NCBI RefSeq assembly: GCF_002900365.1
Contig: NZ_CP025979.1
Coordinates: 682,001 to 746,000 of the forward strand
Origin: Escherichia marmotae
GTDB lineage: Bacteria > Pseudomonadota > Gammaproteobacteria > Enterobacterales > Enterobacteriaceae
Reading direction: 5' to 3'
DNA: 64,000 bases
Part shown: positions 56,306 to 64,000 of the stretch, piece after piece
How positions within the stretch are numbered: the stretch's first letter is position 1
Layout: each line of letters starts with the position of its first letter
Program-made: the position numbers and the translations under genes
The notes under the pieces: model-generated
The model's database searches: none
The model's input: the letters and a program-made list of their open reading frames with translations, nothing else
What the model was told of the DNA's origin: nothing

Positions 56306-57133
56306 TTAGCGAAGTGTTTTTGGGGTCATTACCCGACGAGCACCTACATAGTGGCGCTGCCAGTAATCTTCGCTTAAAGAAGTGATTTTAATTTCCTGTC
56401 CACTGCGCGGAGACTGAATAAATTTGCCGTTGCCAACATACACGCCAACGTGATCGGCGGTTCCGCGACCCTGAGTGCGGAAGAAGACCAGGTCGCCATT
56501 TTTCAATTCACTGCGATCGATCGGTGCGGCGTCACGCAGGTGATACATTTCGTTAGCTGTACGTGGAATACGGATCTTCACCAGATCTTTATAGGCGTAA
56601 TAAACCAGCCCGCTACAATCGAAACCGGTACGCGGTGAGCTGCCGCCCCAGCGATATGGCTTGCCAATTTGTTGCATCAGTTTATTCATTGCCACGGTAG
56701 TGGCTTTCTGTACTTTGGCTTTATGTGCGTCAGCGAGGGTTCCTGGTGCGGCATTTTTAACTTTCACGCAATGTGTTTTATAACCCTTACGTTTAGTGCA
56801 CTTTTCCGTAAAGCTGGCTGCCGCTGTTTTATTCACAACTTGTTTGCTGCGGTTTTTGGCGTTTTTAGAAGCGGTAATGGAGGATTTTTTTACGGAAGAA
56901 GCAGTTCTACTTTTAGTGGTACTTTTACTGGCGGCTTTTTTCGCTGTTTTCTGGCTGGCTTTATTGGTCTTTTTGGTGGTTGCCGTGCTTTTCTTTTTAT
57001 CTGCTTTTTTGGTGATGTGAGTAGTAGCAGAACTCTCCCTGGCTTGCTTTGAAGCATGGGCCATAGGCGTTAAAGGCAGGGTGGTAAAAAGTAAAGCACA
57101 GAGCGTGATCGAAATACGGTTTATCCGCGCCAC
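56306..57133 (-). CDS. mepH: Murein DD-endopeptidase MepH
   Basis: A 275-aa periplasmic enzyme (formerly YdhO) that cleaves D-Ala-mDAP crosslinks. Signal peptide 1-27 (THLPLTPMAHA type), then about 70 residues of lysine-, threonine- and serine-rich low complexity (THITKKADKKKSTATTKKTN), then an NlpC/P60 domain with Cys in GFDCSGLVYYA, His in DHVGVYVG and a third polar residue. It is a few residues longer than K-12, in the low-complexity part. Confidence 0.95.
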   Translation of the reverse strand: MARINRISITLCALLFTTLPLTPMAHASKQARESSATTHITKKADKKKSTATTKKTNKASQKTAKKAASKSTTKSRTASSVKKSSITASKNAKNRSKQVVNKTAAASFTEKCTKRKGYKTHCVKVKNAAPGTLADAHKAKVQKATTVAMNKLMQQIGKPYRWGGSSPRTGFDCSGLVYYAYKDLVKIRIPRTANEMYHLRDAAPIDRSELKNGDLVFFRTQGRGTADHVGVYVGNGKFIQSPRSGQEIKITSLSEDYWQRHYVGARRVMTPKTLR

Positions 57134-57467
57134 TGAGCGTCCCTCTGTTAAGGCAGGTCTATCATGCCTGCGTCTGATTTACAAAACTTGATGATTCTAA
57201 TGCATAGAAGAAGAGAAAGTTAATAGCTTTTATTGTTAAAAAATATATTTCGTCGGTGAGCGTAAAAAAATGCAGCAGTGAAAGCTGGAAATGGTCATAA
57301 ATACGCCAGTTTGCAGCGCAACAGCGAAGAAACGAATATTTGAAATGCAACAAATAGAGCAAAGGGATAAAATAGCAAAAGCGTGATGAAAATGTTATTT
57401 TCCGTTGCCGCACTGACCCGCTACAATGTCAGATTACTGCCGTAAAGAAGTTTGAGGAAGCAAGACA

Positions 57468-57815
57468 ATGAGCACCACTATCGAAAAAATCCAACGCCAG
57501 ATTGCTGAAAATCCGATCCTGCTGTACATGAAAGGTTCACCGAAACTGCCAAGCTGCGGTTTTTCTGCCCAGGCAGTTCAGGCGCTTGCCGCATGTGGCG
57601 AACGTTTTGCCTACGTTGATATCCTGCAGAATCCGGACATTCGCGCGGAACTGCCGAAATACGCTAACTGGCCGACTTTCCCACAGTTGTGGGTGGACGG
57701 CGAGCTGGTAGGTGGCTGTGATATCGTGATCGAAATGTATCAGCGTGGCGAACTGCAGCAGCTAATCAAAGAAACCGCCGCTAAATACAAGTCTGAAGAG
57801 CCGGACGCGGAATAA
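57468..57815 (+). CDS. grxD: Monothiol glutaredoxin GrxD
   Basis: A 115-aa glutaredoxin with the CGFS active site (KLPSCGFSAQAVQ) that binds a bridging [2Fe-2S] cluster with glutathione and passes it on. WPTFPQLWVDGELVGGCDI is the conserved glutathione site. The 330-bp AT-rich region upstream, between mepH and grxD, contains no convincing gene. Confidence 0.97.
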   Translation: MSTTIEKIQRQIAENPILLYMKGSPKLPSCGFSAQAVQALAACGERFAYVDILQNPDIRAELPKYANWPTFPQLWVDGELVGGCDIVIEMYQRGELQQLIKETAAKYKSEEPDAE

Positions 57816-57827
57816 TCCGTCCCGCAA

Positions 57828-57866
57828 TACTGACGGAGGCTAACGGGCATCCGTCAGTGTTTTTTA
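57828..57866 (+). terminator. Terminator after grxD
   Basis: ACTGACGGA GGCTAACGGGCAT CCGTCAGT followed by GTTTTTTAT, overlapping the stop of the lhr remnant. Confidence 0.85.
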
Positions 57867-58259
57867 TCCCCAATCCAGCCCTTGTGGCGAACTGGAAAAT
57901 TCCGCCTCACGCAGCAGCGTAAACATCGGCGTTTGCCGTTCCGGTTGATCATTCACTTCTGTCAATGTAAAGCGTAGCCGTGGTTCGCGGCGTAGTGCGG
58001 TTGCCAGTGCGTGGAATACTTCTGGGGGGAGCAGTTCATCTTTTTCTTGCCATACCAGCATCTTCTTGCCGCCTTGTGCCAGGTAGAGCAACAATTTTCC
58101 GCCAGCAATGACTACCAGCGCCCCCGCCCACGGTTCATGCACTCGTCGCCCATAAGGGGAGTGTAAAATAATACGCCAGTCGCCAATTTCATCGTGACAG
58201 CGTTCGAGAACCAGGTGGCGACTTCCCGGAACAACAATTAACGCTATTCCCCGTGAATA
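57864..58259 (-). pseudogene. lhr: Remnant of the large helicase gene lhr
   Basis: In K-12 a 1,538-aa ATP-dependent helicase, Lhr, lies between rnt and grxD. Here only about 131 codons remain. The frame from 58250 reads GIALIVVPGSRHLVLERCHD... SPYGRRVHEPW, an internal piece of Lhr, and then jumps at about 58127-58130 to AGALVVIAGGKLLLYLAQGG... SSPQGLDWG, the extreme C-terminus. Both helicase domains with Walker A and DExH boxes are gone, and no proper start codon or ribosome binding site is seen. It records at least two deletions. Function must be lost. Confidence 0.87.
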
Positions 58260-58287
58260 TCATGCATGATTCGTGGAATAGCCTCAC

Positions 58288-58325
58288 TATAGATGCCTGA
58301 GTCATTACATGTCATCAGGCATCGA
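58288..58325 (-). terminator. Terminator-like hairpin after rnt
   Basis: GATGCCTGA GTCATTACATG TCATCAGGCATC inverted repeat directly after the rnt stop. In K-12 lhr follows rnt in the same operon; here this hairpin separates rnt from the remnant. Confidence 0.6.
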
Positions 58326-58330
58326 TTCGA

Positions 58331-58978
58331 TTACACCTCTTCAGCGGCAGGGAGCGGCCAGCCGCCCAGTCGTTTCCAGCGGTTGACGATTTCACAAAAC
58401 AGCACGGCGGTGCGTTCAGTGTCGTACAGCGCGGAATGCGCCTGGGTGCTGTCAAAATCCATGCCAGCGGTCTGGCAGGCTTTTGATAATACGGTTTGTC
58501 CGAGAGCCAGCCCGGCCAGTGCCGCGGTGTCGAAAGTGACAAAAGGGTGGAACGGGTTACGTTTCAGTGAGGCGCGTTCTGCGGCAGCCATCATAAAACT
58601 GTGGTCGAAATTGGCATTGTGCGCCACCATAATGGCGCGGTTACAGCCGCTCGCTTTAATGCCTTTACGGACAACTTTGAAAATCTCATGCAACGCCTCA
58701 TATTCGCTGACTGCACCGCGATCGGGATCGTTCGGGTCAATACCATTGAAGGCGAGGGCTTCTGGTTGCAAATTAGCGCCGACAAACGGCTCGACGTGAA
58801 AATGTAATGTGGTGTCCGGCATCAGCCAGCCTTGTTCATCCATTTTCAGGGTGATGGCGGCGATCTCAAGCAGTGCATCGGTTTTGGCGTTAAATCCGGC
58901 GGTTTCGACATCGATCACAACAGGATAAAAACCACGAAAACGGTCGCACAGACCGGTAAGTTGAGCGTTATCGGACAT
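58331..58978 (-). CDS. rnt: Ribonuclease T
   Basis: A 215-aa DEDDh 3'-5' exonuclease that trims tRNA and other stable RNA 3' ends. Catalytic residues are in VVIDVETAGF (Asp23, Glu25), the central MVAHNANFDHSFM and AHSALYDTERTAV (His, Asp). Full length. Confidence 0.97.
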   Translation of the reverse strand: MSDNAQLTGLCDRFRGFYPVVIDVETAGFNAKTDALLEIAAITLKMDEQGWLMPDTTLHFHVEPFVGANLQPEALAFNGIDPNDPDRGAVSEYEALHEIFKVVRKGIKASGCNRAIMVAHNANFDHSFMMAAAERASLKRNPFHPFVTFDTAALAGLALGQTVLSKACQTAGMDFDSTQAHSALYDTERTAVLFCEIVNRWKRLGGWPLPAAEEV

Positions 58979-59080
58979 CTGATTCTCTTAATACGGAAAA
59001 ATTGCAGCGTGCATTATGACAAATATTACCCGCTGATGCAGTAAAGATGCGGGCGCGATGAGTTCACGCCCGGCAGGAGA

Positions 59081-59488
59081 TTAGTTGCCCAGACCGCGAC
59101 CGGCGTCTTTCTCTTCAATCAATTCAATTTTGTAACCGTCTGGATCTTCCACAAAAGCGATAACCGTAGTACCGCCTTTTACCGGACCCGCTTCACGGGT
59201 AACGTTACCGCCGTTCTGACGGATTTTTTCGCAAGCTTCTGCGGCGTTATCGACGCTAAGGGCGATGTGACCATAAGCGGTGCCAAGTTCGTATTTATCC
59301 ACGCCCCAGTTATAGGTCAGTTCAATTACCGCTTCTTCTGTTTCCGGGCCGTAGCCAACAAACGCCAGCGAGTATTTGTATTCCGGATTTTCGCTGGTAC
59401 GCAGCAGTTTCATGCCCAGCACGTTGGTATAAAAATCGATGGAGCGTTGCAGATCGCCAACGCGCAGCATGGTGTGAAGAAGACGCAT
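59081..59488 (-). CDS. gloA: Lactoylglutathione lyase (glyoxalase I)
   Basis: A 135-aa Ni-dependent enzyme that converts the methylglyoxal-glutathione hemithioacetal to S-lactoylglutathione. Metal ligands His5 (MRLLHTML), Glu56 (AVIELTYN), His74 (YGHIALSV) and Glu122 (YKIELIEE) are all present. It follows nemR-nemA; the three form an electrophile-detoxification operon in E. coli. Confidence 0.98.
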   Translation of the reverse strand: MRLLHTMLRVGDLQRSIDFYTNVLGMKLLRTSENPEYKYSLAFVGYGPETEEAVIELTYNWGVDKYELGTAYGHIALSVDNAAEACEKIRQNGGNVTREAGPVKGGTTVIAFVEDPDGYKIELIEEKDAGRGLGN

Positions 59489-59568
59489 CTTTATATCCTC
59501 AAAATGGCTAACAGATTCAAAATGTTGTTTTAGTATAGCGGCGGTTTTGCGCCGCTCGCAATGTTGGA

Positions 59569-60666
59569 TTACAGCGTAGGGTAGTCGGTATAACCTTCCG
59601 CACCGCCGCCGTAAAAACTTTCGGCACGCTGTGGGTTAAGCTCAGCTTTGCGCTGCAATCGAGCGACCAGATCCGGGTTTGCAATCCAGTCACGACCAAA
59701 CGCCACCGCATCAATTAACCCTTTGCCGATCAGCGTTTCTGCTTTTTCTACCGTATATGCACCAGCCCCGATAATCGGGCCGTGGAAACGGGCGCGTACT
59801 TTTTCGCGGAACGCCTCGGTATATGGTTTGCCGCCTGCCCAGTCTGGTTCGGACATATGCAGATAAGCAATGCCGCGTTTACCCAGTTGTTCAATCAGAT
59901 ACAGCGCATCGGCTTCTTCATTCGGGCCGTTATCGGTGTTCTGGAAAGTACCAATTGGCGAAACGCGAATACCAATGCGATCGGCACCCCATTCTTTAAT
60001 CCCGGCATCAACAACTTCCAGCACCAGACGAGCGCGATTTTCCACGCTGCCGCCGTACTGATCGGTACGATGGTTGGAGGATGGAGAGAGGAACTGATGC
60101 AGTAAATAACCGTGAGCGGAGTGGAGTTCCACCAGATCAAAACCGGCTTCACGGGCGTTGGCGATAGCCTGGCGGAAATCGTTGACAATACCCGGGATTT
60201 CTTCCAGCTCCAGCGCACGCGGCATGGTGGTTTCGACGCGGATCGCCTGACCATTTTCATCGCGCAGAGAAGTTCGTGTACCCGCACTAAGTGCAGAAGG
60301 CGCTACCGGTGCCTGGCCACCAGGTTGCAGGCTGGCGTGAGAAATGCGCCCCGTGTGCCAAAGTTGCACGGCGATATGACCATTTTCAGCATGAACACCG
60401 GCGGTAATTTTTTTCCACGCGGCGATTTGCTCCGGACTATGAATGCCTGGCGCGCCCGCATACCCTTTTGCCTGGGCGGAAACCTGGGTGGCTTCGCTAA
60501 TGATCAAACCTGCACTGGCGCGTTGGCGATAATATTCCGCCATCAACGGAGTAGGGATATCACCCGGTTCAATGCTACGCAGGCGCGTCAGAGGAGCCAT
60601 AAAGATACGGTTTGCCGCCGTGATTGCGCCCACTTTCAGTGGGGAATACAGTTTTTCAGATGACAT
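59569..60666 (-). CDS. nemA: N-ethylmaleimide reductase NemA
   Basis: A 365-aa Old Yellow Enzyme-family flavoprotein that reduces N-ethylmaleimide, nitroaromatics and other electrophiles with NADPH. I use ATG 60664-60666 (MSSEKLYSPL), preceded by ACCGGGAGTCTTT. FMN and substrate residues are in QLWHTGRISH, LVELHSAHGYLLHQFLSP and the C-terminal DAVAFGRDWIANPDL. Full length. Confidence 0.97.
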   Translation of the reverse strand: MSSEKLYSPLKVGAITAANRIFMAPLTRLRSIEPGDIPTPLMAEYYRQRASAGLIISEATQVSAQAKGYAGAPGIHSPEQIAAWKKITAGVHAENGHIAVQLWHTGRISHASLQPGGQAPVAPSALSAGTRTSLRDENGQAIRVETTMPRALELEEIPGIVNDFRQAIANAREAGFDLVELHSAHGYLLHQFLSPSSNHRTDQYGGSVENRARLVLEVVDAGIKEWGADRIGIRVSPIGTFQNTDNGPNEEADALYLIEQLGKRGIAYLHMSEPDWAGGKPYTEAFREKVRARFHGPIIGAGAYTVEKAETLIGKGLIDAVAFGRDWIANPDLVARLQRKAELNPQRAESFYGGGAEGYTDYPTL

Positions 60667-60707
60667 AAAGACTCCCGGTCGTCTGGTGATAAAATAAAAA
60701 ATGCCTG

Positions 60708-61307
60708 CTAAACGGCAGGCGTCGCAATAATGGTTTTGACATGTGTTAGCGCGTTTTCCAGAGGCCCGGAGCTGCGCGAAATTTTGGCTTGCAGATTGGC
60801 CCCCAACCACAGCGCATAGAGAACTTGCGCCTGTTGCAGCGGTTCTCCGCAAAAGGTTAAACAGTGGCTATCGCGGCCATTTTCCAGCGCCTGGGCGAGC
60901 AGAGCGATTACCTGGCGCGCACCTTTATCCATCGCGCTGCGCATATCTTCTGACAGGTCGCACACTTCAGCAGAAAGTTTTACTGTCAGACAGCCGCTGA
61001 TCGTCCCATGCTGGCAGAACTGGTTCAGCGTTTGCTGGTAATAGGCCAGAATACGGTCGCGGTAATTTCCCTCGCCAGATTGCAGCAACTCCGTCAGTCG
61101 TTGGTGGTATGCCGCGTAATGGCGTTCAAGCATGGCAACACCAAACGCCTCTTTAGAACGAAAGTAGTGGTAGAAAGACCCTTTTGGCACTTCGGCGGTC
61201 TTCAGTAATTCGCTTAACCCCATTCCGGTAAACCCACGCTGCAGGCAGAGTTGCTCTCCGGTTGCCAGGAGGTGTTCGCGAGTATCGTGTTCAGGATGTT
61301 TGTTCAT
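60708..61307 (-). CDS. nemR: TetR-family repressor NemR
   Basis: A 199-aa TetR-type repressor of nemRA-gloA. N-terminal HTH (LCLQRGFTGMGLSELLKTAEVPKGSFYHYFRSKE). It senses electrophiles and hypochlorous acid through Cys, with Cys residues at TISGCLTVKLSAEVCD. Its operator is directly upstream. Confidence 0.96.
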   Translation of the reverse strand: MNKHPEHDTREHLLATGEQLCLQRGFTGMGLSELLKTAEVPKGSFYHYFRSKEAFGVAMLERHYAAYHQRLTELLQSGEGNYRDRILAYYQQTLNQFCQHGTISGCLTVKLSAEVCDLSEDMRSAMDKGARQVIALLAQALENGRDSHCLTFCGEPLQQAQVLYALWLGANLQAKISRSSGPLENALTHVKTIIATPAV

Positions 61308-61321
61308 GCGCTTGAGTGTAG

Positions 61322-61337
61322 TAGACCGGTCGGTCTA
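61322..61337 (-). promoter_or_regulatory. NemR operator
   Basis: TAGACCGGTCGGTCTA is a perfect palindrome of the NemR-box type (TAGACC-N4-GGTCTA), located 14 nt upstream of the nemR start. Confidence 0.92.
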
Positions 61338-61409
61338 GTGCAAGCAAAGTTGCTACTTTGGGCATTAACAGCTTCAATAGTGGTAATAATCTTATATAAG
61401 GAGGGCGAG

Positions 61410-61649
61410 GTGGCGGAGCAATTAGAGTTCTTTCCCGTCCAGAGCCCATGCCGGGGAATTTGCCAGTCTGACGAACGCGGATTTTGCCGTGGCTGTTTTC
61501 GTAGCCGGGATGAGCGTTTTAACTGGAATAAAATGAGTGATGGTGAAAAACAGGAGGTTCTGCGACTTTGCCGACAACGACTTATGCGTAAATTACGCGC
61601 GAACAGGCCAACGTCATCAGACGAACTAGAGCAACCATCACTCTTTTGA
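61410..61649 (+). CDS. ydhL: DUF1289 protein YdhL (GTG start)
   Basis: A 79-aa protein with a Cys-rich motif (SPCRGICQSDERGFCRGC, CxxxC...CxxC) typical of the DUF1289 family, possibly metal binding. I chose the GTG at 61410-61412 because (V/M)AEQLEFFP is the conserved start and AAGGAGGGCGAG precedes it. Function unknown. It is divergent from nemR. Confidence 0.92.
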   Translation: MAEQLEFFPVQSPCRGICQSDERGFCRGCFRSRDERFNWNKMSDGEKQEVLRLCRQRLMRKLRANRPTSSDELEQPSLF

Positions 61650-61697
61650 GAGCAATCTTGCGTATACTCCTCTCATATCTGATAAGAGGAAGCGATT

Positions 61698-62594
61698 ATG
61701 GTTCAGCGTATAACTATTGCGCCGCAAGGCCCGGAGTTTTCCCGTTTTGTGATGGGCTACTGGCGACTGATGGACTGGAATATATCCGCACGCCAGTTAG
61801 TTAGTTTTATTGAAGAGCATCTGGATCTCGGTGTGACCACCGTGGATCACGCTGATATTTATGGCGGCTATCAGTGCGAAGCGGCATTTGGCGAGGCGCT
61901 GAAACTGGCACCGCATTTGCGTGAACGGATGGAAATTGTCAGCAAATGCGGCATCGCGACGACTGCGCGTGAAGAAAACGTTATTGGTCATTACATCACC
62001 GATCGCGACCATATTATTAAAAGTGCCGAACAGTCGCTAATTAATCTCGCGACCGATCATCTGGATTTACTGTTAATCCACCGTCCCGACCCGTTAATGG
62101 ATGCCGATGAAGTGGCGGATGCGTTTAAACATTTGCATCAGAGCGGCAAAGTGCGCCATTTTGGCGTATCGAACTTCACGCCTGCGCAATTTGCCCTGCT
62201 GCAATCGCGTTTGCCATTTACTCTTGCCACTAATCAGGTGGAAATTTCTCCGGTGCATCAGCCGTTGTTGCTGGATGGTACGCTCGATCAACTACAACAA
62301 CTGCGTATTCGCCCGATGGCCTGGTCTTGTCTTGGCGGTGGCCGTTTATTTAATGATGATTATTTCAGGCCGCTACGTGATGAACTTGCTGTGGTGGCGG
62401 AAGAATTAAACGCGGGTTCTATCGAGCAGGTGGTTTATGCCTGGATATTGCGTCTGCCATCGCAGCCGCTGCCGATTATTGGCTCCGGTAAAATTGAGCG
62501 TGTGCGTGCCGCCGTTGAAGCGGAATCCCTGAAAATGACACGCCAGCAGTGGTTCCGTATCCGTAAAGCGGCATTAGGTTACGACGTCCCGTAA
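61698..62594 (+). CDS. ydhF: Aldo-keto reductase YdhF
   Basis: A 298-aa AKR-family oxidoreductase with the catalytic Tyr in DHADIYGGYQCEAAFG, Lys in EIVSKCGIAT, His in DLLLIHRPDPLMD and NADPH-site LPIIGSGKIERVRAAV. Substrate unknown. Starts 48 nt after ydhL, likely co-transcribed. Confidence 0.95.
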   Translation: MVQRITIAPQGPEFSRFVMGYWRLMDWNISARQLVSFIEEHLDLGVTTVDHADIYGGYQCEAAFGEALKLAPHLRERMEIVSKCGIATTAREENVIGHYITDRDHIIKSAEQSLINLATDHLDLLLIHRPDPLMDADEVADAFKHLHQSGKVRHFGVSNFTPAQFALLQSRLPFTLATNQVEISPVHQPLLLDGTLDQLQQLRIRPMAWSCLGGGRLFNDDYFRPLRDELAVVAEELNAGSIEQVVYAWILRLPSQPLPIIGSGKIERVRAAVEAESLKMTRQQWFRIRKAALGYDVP

Positions 62595-62673
62595 GCACTT
62601 TCGGAATCGCCTCCGTTCAAATATGTGTCACTGGTTTACACTTATTCAGGTATGCACATTGAGCGGAGGTCTT

Positions 62674-63195
62674 ATGAAACGTTTTAGTCTGGCTATTCTG
62701 ACGCTGGTTGTTGCGACCGGCGCGCAAGCCGCCAGTGAAAAAGTCGAGATGAACCTCGTCACATCACAGGGGATTGGGCAGTCAATTGGCAGCATAACGA
62801 TTACTGAAACCGATAAAGGTCTGGAATTTTCGCCCGATCTGAAAGCATTACCGCCCGGTGAGCATGGCTTCCATGTTCATGCCAAAGGAAGCTGCCAGCC
62901 AGCAACGAAAGATGGCAAAGCTACTGCGGCGCAATCTGCAGGCGGACATCTTGATCCCAAAAATACCGGTAAACATGAAGGGCCAGAAGGTGCAGGGCAT
63001 TTAGGCGATCTGCCTGCGCTGGTGGTCAACAATGACGGTAAAGCAACCGATGCCGTCATTGCGCCTCGTCTGAAATCACTCGACGAAGTTAAAGACAAGG
63101 CGCTGATGATCCACGTTGGCGGCGATAATATGTCCGATCAACCAAAACCGCTGGGCGGCGGCGGTGAACGCTATGCCTGTGGTGTTATTAATTAA
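62674..63195 (+). CDS. sodC: Periplasmic Cu/Zn superoxide dismutase
   Basis: A 173-aa precursor with signal peptide (MKRFSLAILTLVVATGAQA). Copper and zinc ligands are visible in HGFHVHAKGSC, AGGHLDP, GHLGDLPAL and HVGGDNMSD. Start at ATG 62674 chosen by signal peptide and AGCGGAGGTCTT. Last residue is Asn where K-12 has Lys. Its stop overlaps the ydhK stop by 2 nt. Confidence 0.96.
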   Translation: MKRFSLAILTLVVATGAQAASEKVEMNLVTSQGIGQSIGSITITETDKGLEFSPDLKALPPGEHGFHVHAKGSCQPATKDGKATAAQSAGGHLDPKNTGKHEGPEGAGHLGDLPALVVNNDGKATDAVIAPRLKSLDEVKDKALMIHVGGDNMSDQPKPLGGGGERYACGVIN

Positions 63196-64000
63196 GAGGC
63201 TAGCGTACCCTGTGGTGGTGCCTGCTCAAGTTGCGAAAGCGAGCAGTACAGTCGCCAGACAATCGCCGCCAGCTCACGGGCAGCGGGTTGATGATGGCGG
63301 GCAAGGCTGTCGCAGATTCGCTGTAACTCTTCAAGTGTGGCCGCCAGTGATTTTTGCTGCACGCCACGCTCGCTCATCACTCCTCGCAACAATGAAATAC
63401 AGTTATCTCGCACCTGCGATAAAGGATCGGAACGTGATTCCCAGTCGCGCAATTGCCAGACAACATGTGAACAGTTCAGCAGCACCACGCCCCAGCGTAA
63501 TAACCAACGGCGAGCCAGCGCGTCCTGGCTGTTACTCAACTGGCTGACGTGATGATAAGTGAGCGATTCAAATTCGCTTTCACTCAGGGTTGGGTGACGG
63601 CTAAGTTGATCGACAAAATCCCGTCGCAGTGCGCGAATATGACGGCGGCTTTTGCGGGCATCGGACCCCGGTCGCAAAATGGCGAATGCTAACCATGCCA
63701 GCGCCACGCCAACGATTTTTGCCAGGTTATCGTTAAGAAAATCAGCAAAATCATACACCGGAGGATTAGTGACAGCGATAAACGACCCCATAAATACAAT
63801 CAGTTGTCCCCACAGCGCGGCCAGTTTTGGCATCTGCAACTTAAGAAGCTGCATTGTCGCCAGTAGCGGGAAGAGAAACAGCAAAAATTGCCACAGATCG
63901 CTAATCTGAACCATCAGGCCAAACTTAACCACAAAACTGAATAGCGAAAGTAATACCAGCGTGCGCATCAGTAGCGACAACGACTTAAACGGTGCCGCGA
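63192..64000 (-). CDS. ydhK: FUSC-family membrane protein YdhK, N-terminus cut by window edge
   Basis: The C-terminal about 269 codons of an aromatic-acid-exporter-like (AaeB/FUSC) protein. Hydrophobic helices (ALWGQLIVFMGSFIAV, LNDNLAKIVGVALAWLAFAIL) are followed by a cytoplasmic helical tail (RALRRDFVDQLSRHPTLSE) typical of the family. It continues beyond 64000; K-12 YdhK is about 670 aa and is an uncharacterised exporter candidate. The frame is open to the edge. Confidence 0.92.
   Translation of the reverse strand, partial: AAPFKSLSLLMRTLVLLSLFSFVVKFGLMVQISDLWQFLLFLFPLLATMQLLKLQMPKLAALWGQLIVFMGSFIAVTNPPVYDFADFLNDNLAKIVGVALAWLAFAILRPGSDARKSRRHIRALRRDFVDQLSRHPTLSESEFESLTYHHVSQLSNSQDALARRWLLRWGVVLLNCSHVVWQLRDWESRSDPLSQVRDNCISLLRGVMSERGVQQKSLAATLEELQRICDSLARHHQPAARELAAIVWRLYCSLSQLEQAPPQGTLAS

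Overview
The window is a chromosomal segment of an Escherichia species. Gene order from hxpB to ydhK, and protein sequences recalled from E. coli K-12, match the K-12 segment thrS-pheST-ihfA-btu-aroH-ppsA-aroD-suf-lpp-pykF-valVW-mdtK-cfa-purR-sodB-nemA-sodC almost gene for gene. Several proteins (YdiV clearly, AroD, YdiF and PfkB slightly) differ from my recollection of K-12. An atypical E. coli/Shigella or a sister species such as E. albertii or E. fergusonii is therefore possible; I cannot decide from sequence alone. No phage, IS element, CRISPR array or foreign island is visible.

Layout. 1-4.8 kb: hxpB (cut by the window edge), yniB, yniA, ydiZ, pfkB, ydiY, yniD. 5.0-12.4 kb: the translation block thrS-infC-rpmI-rplT-pheM-pheS-pheT-ihfA, with its classic controls (thrS operator, AUU start of infC, phe attenuator). 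12.5-17.9 kb: btuC-btuE-btuD (vitamin B12 uptake), nlpC, ydiV, selO, hemP. 18-28.5 kb: aroH, ppsR/ppsA, a ydiF'-'fadK chimera, aroD, ydiB joined to a broken ydiN, ydiL, the sRNA RprA, ydiK. 28.7-42.4 kb: ydiJ, menI, ydiH, rydB, sufABCDSE (Fe-S assembly under Fur-like boxes), ldtE, lpp, pykF, fumD. 42.6-48.1 kb: ydhS, ydhR, two tRNA-Val genes, ydhQ, mdtK. 48.3-64 kb: ribC, cfa, punC/punR, purR, ynhF, ydhP, sodB, mepH, grxD, an lhr remnant, rnt, gloA-nemA-nemR, ydhL, ydhF, sodC, ydhK (cut by the edge).

The window is mainly housekeeping, and I do not see an undescribed multi-gene system. What stands out is a series of clean deletions relative to the K-12 layout: a 37-codon in-frame deletion inside btuE; loss of fadK-ydiTSRQPO leaving an in-frame ydiF'-'fadK chimera; loss of ydiM and both ends of ydiN, with the rest of ydiN frameshifted and joined in frame to ydiB; loss of the ydhYVWXUT operon; and reduction of the roughly 1,500-codon helicase gene lhr to about 130 codons with a further internal deletion. 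Together these suggest reductive loss of dispensable respiratory, fatty-acid and helicase functions while core genes stay intact. Also worth a look are a 140-nt inverted-repeat element between the phe attenuator and pheS, and an interrupted long palindrome upstream of cfa.
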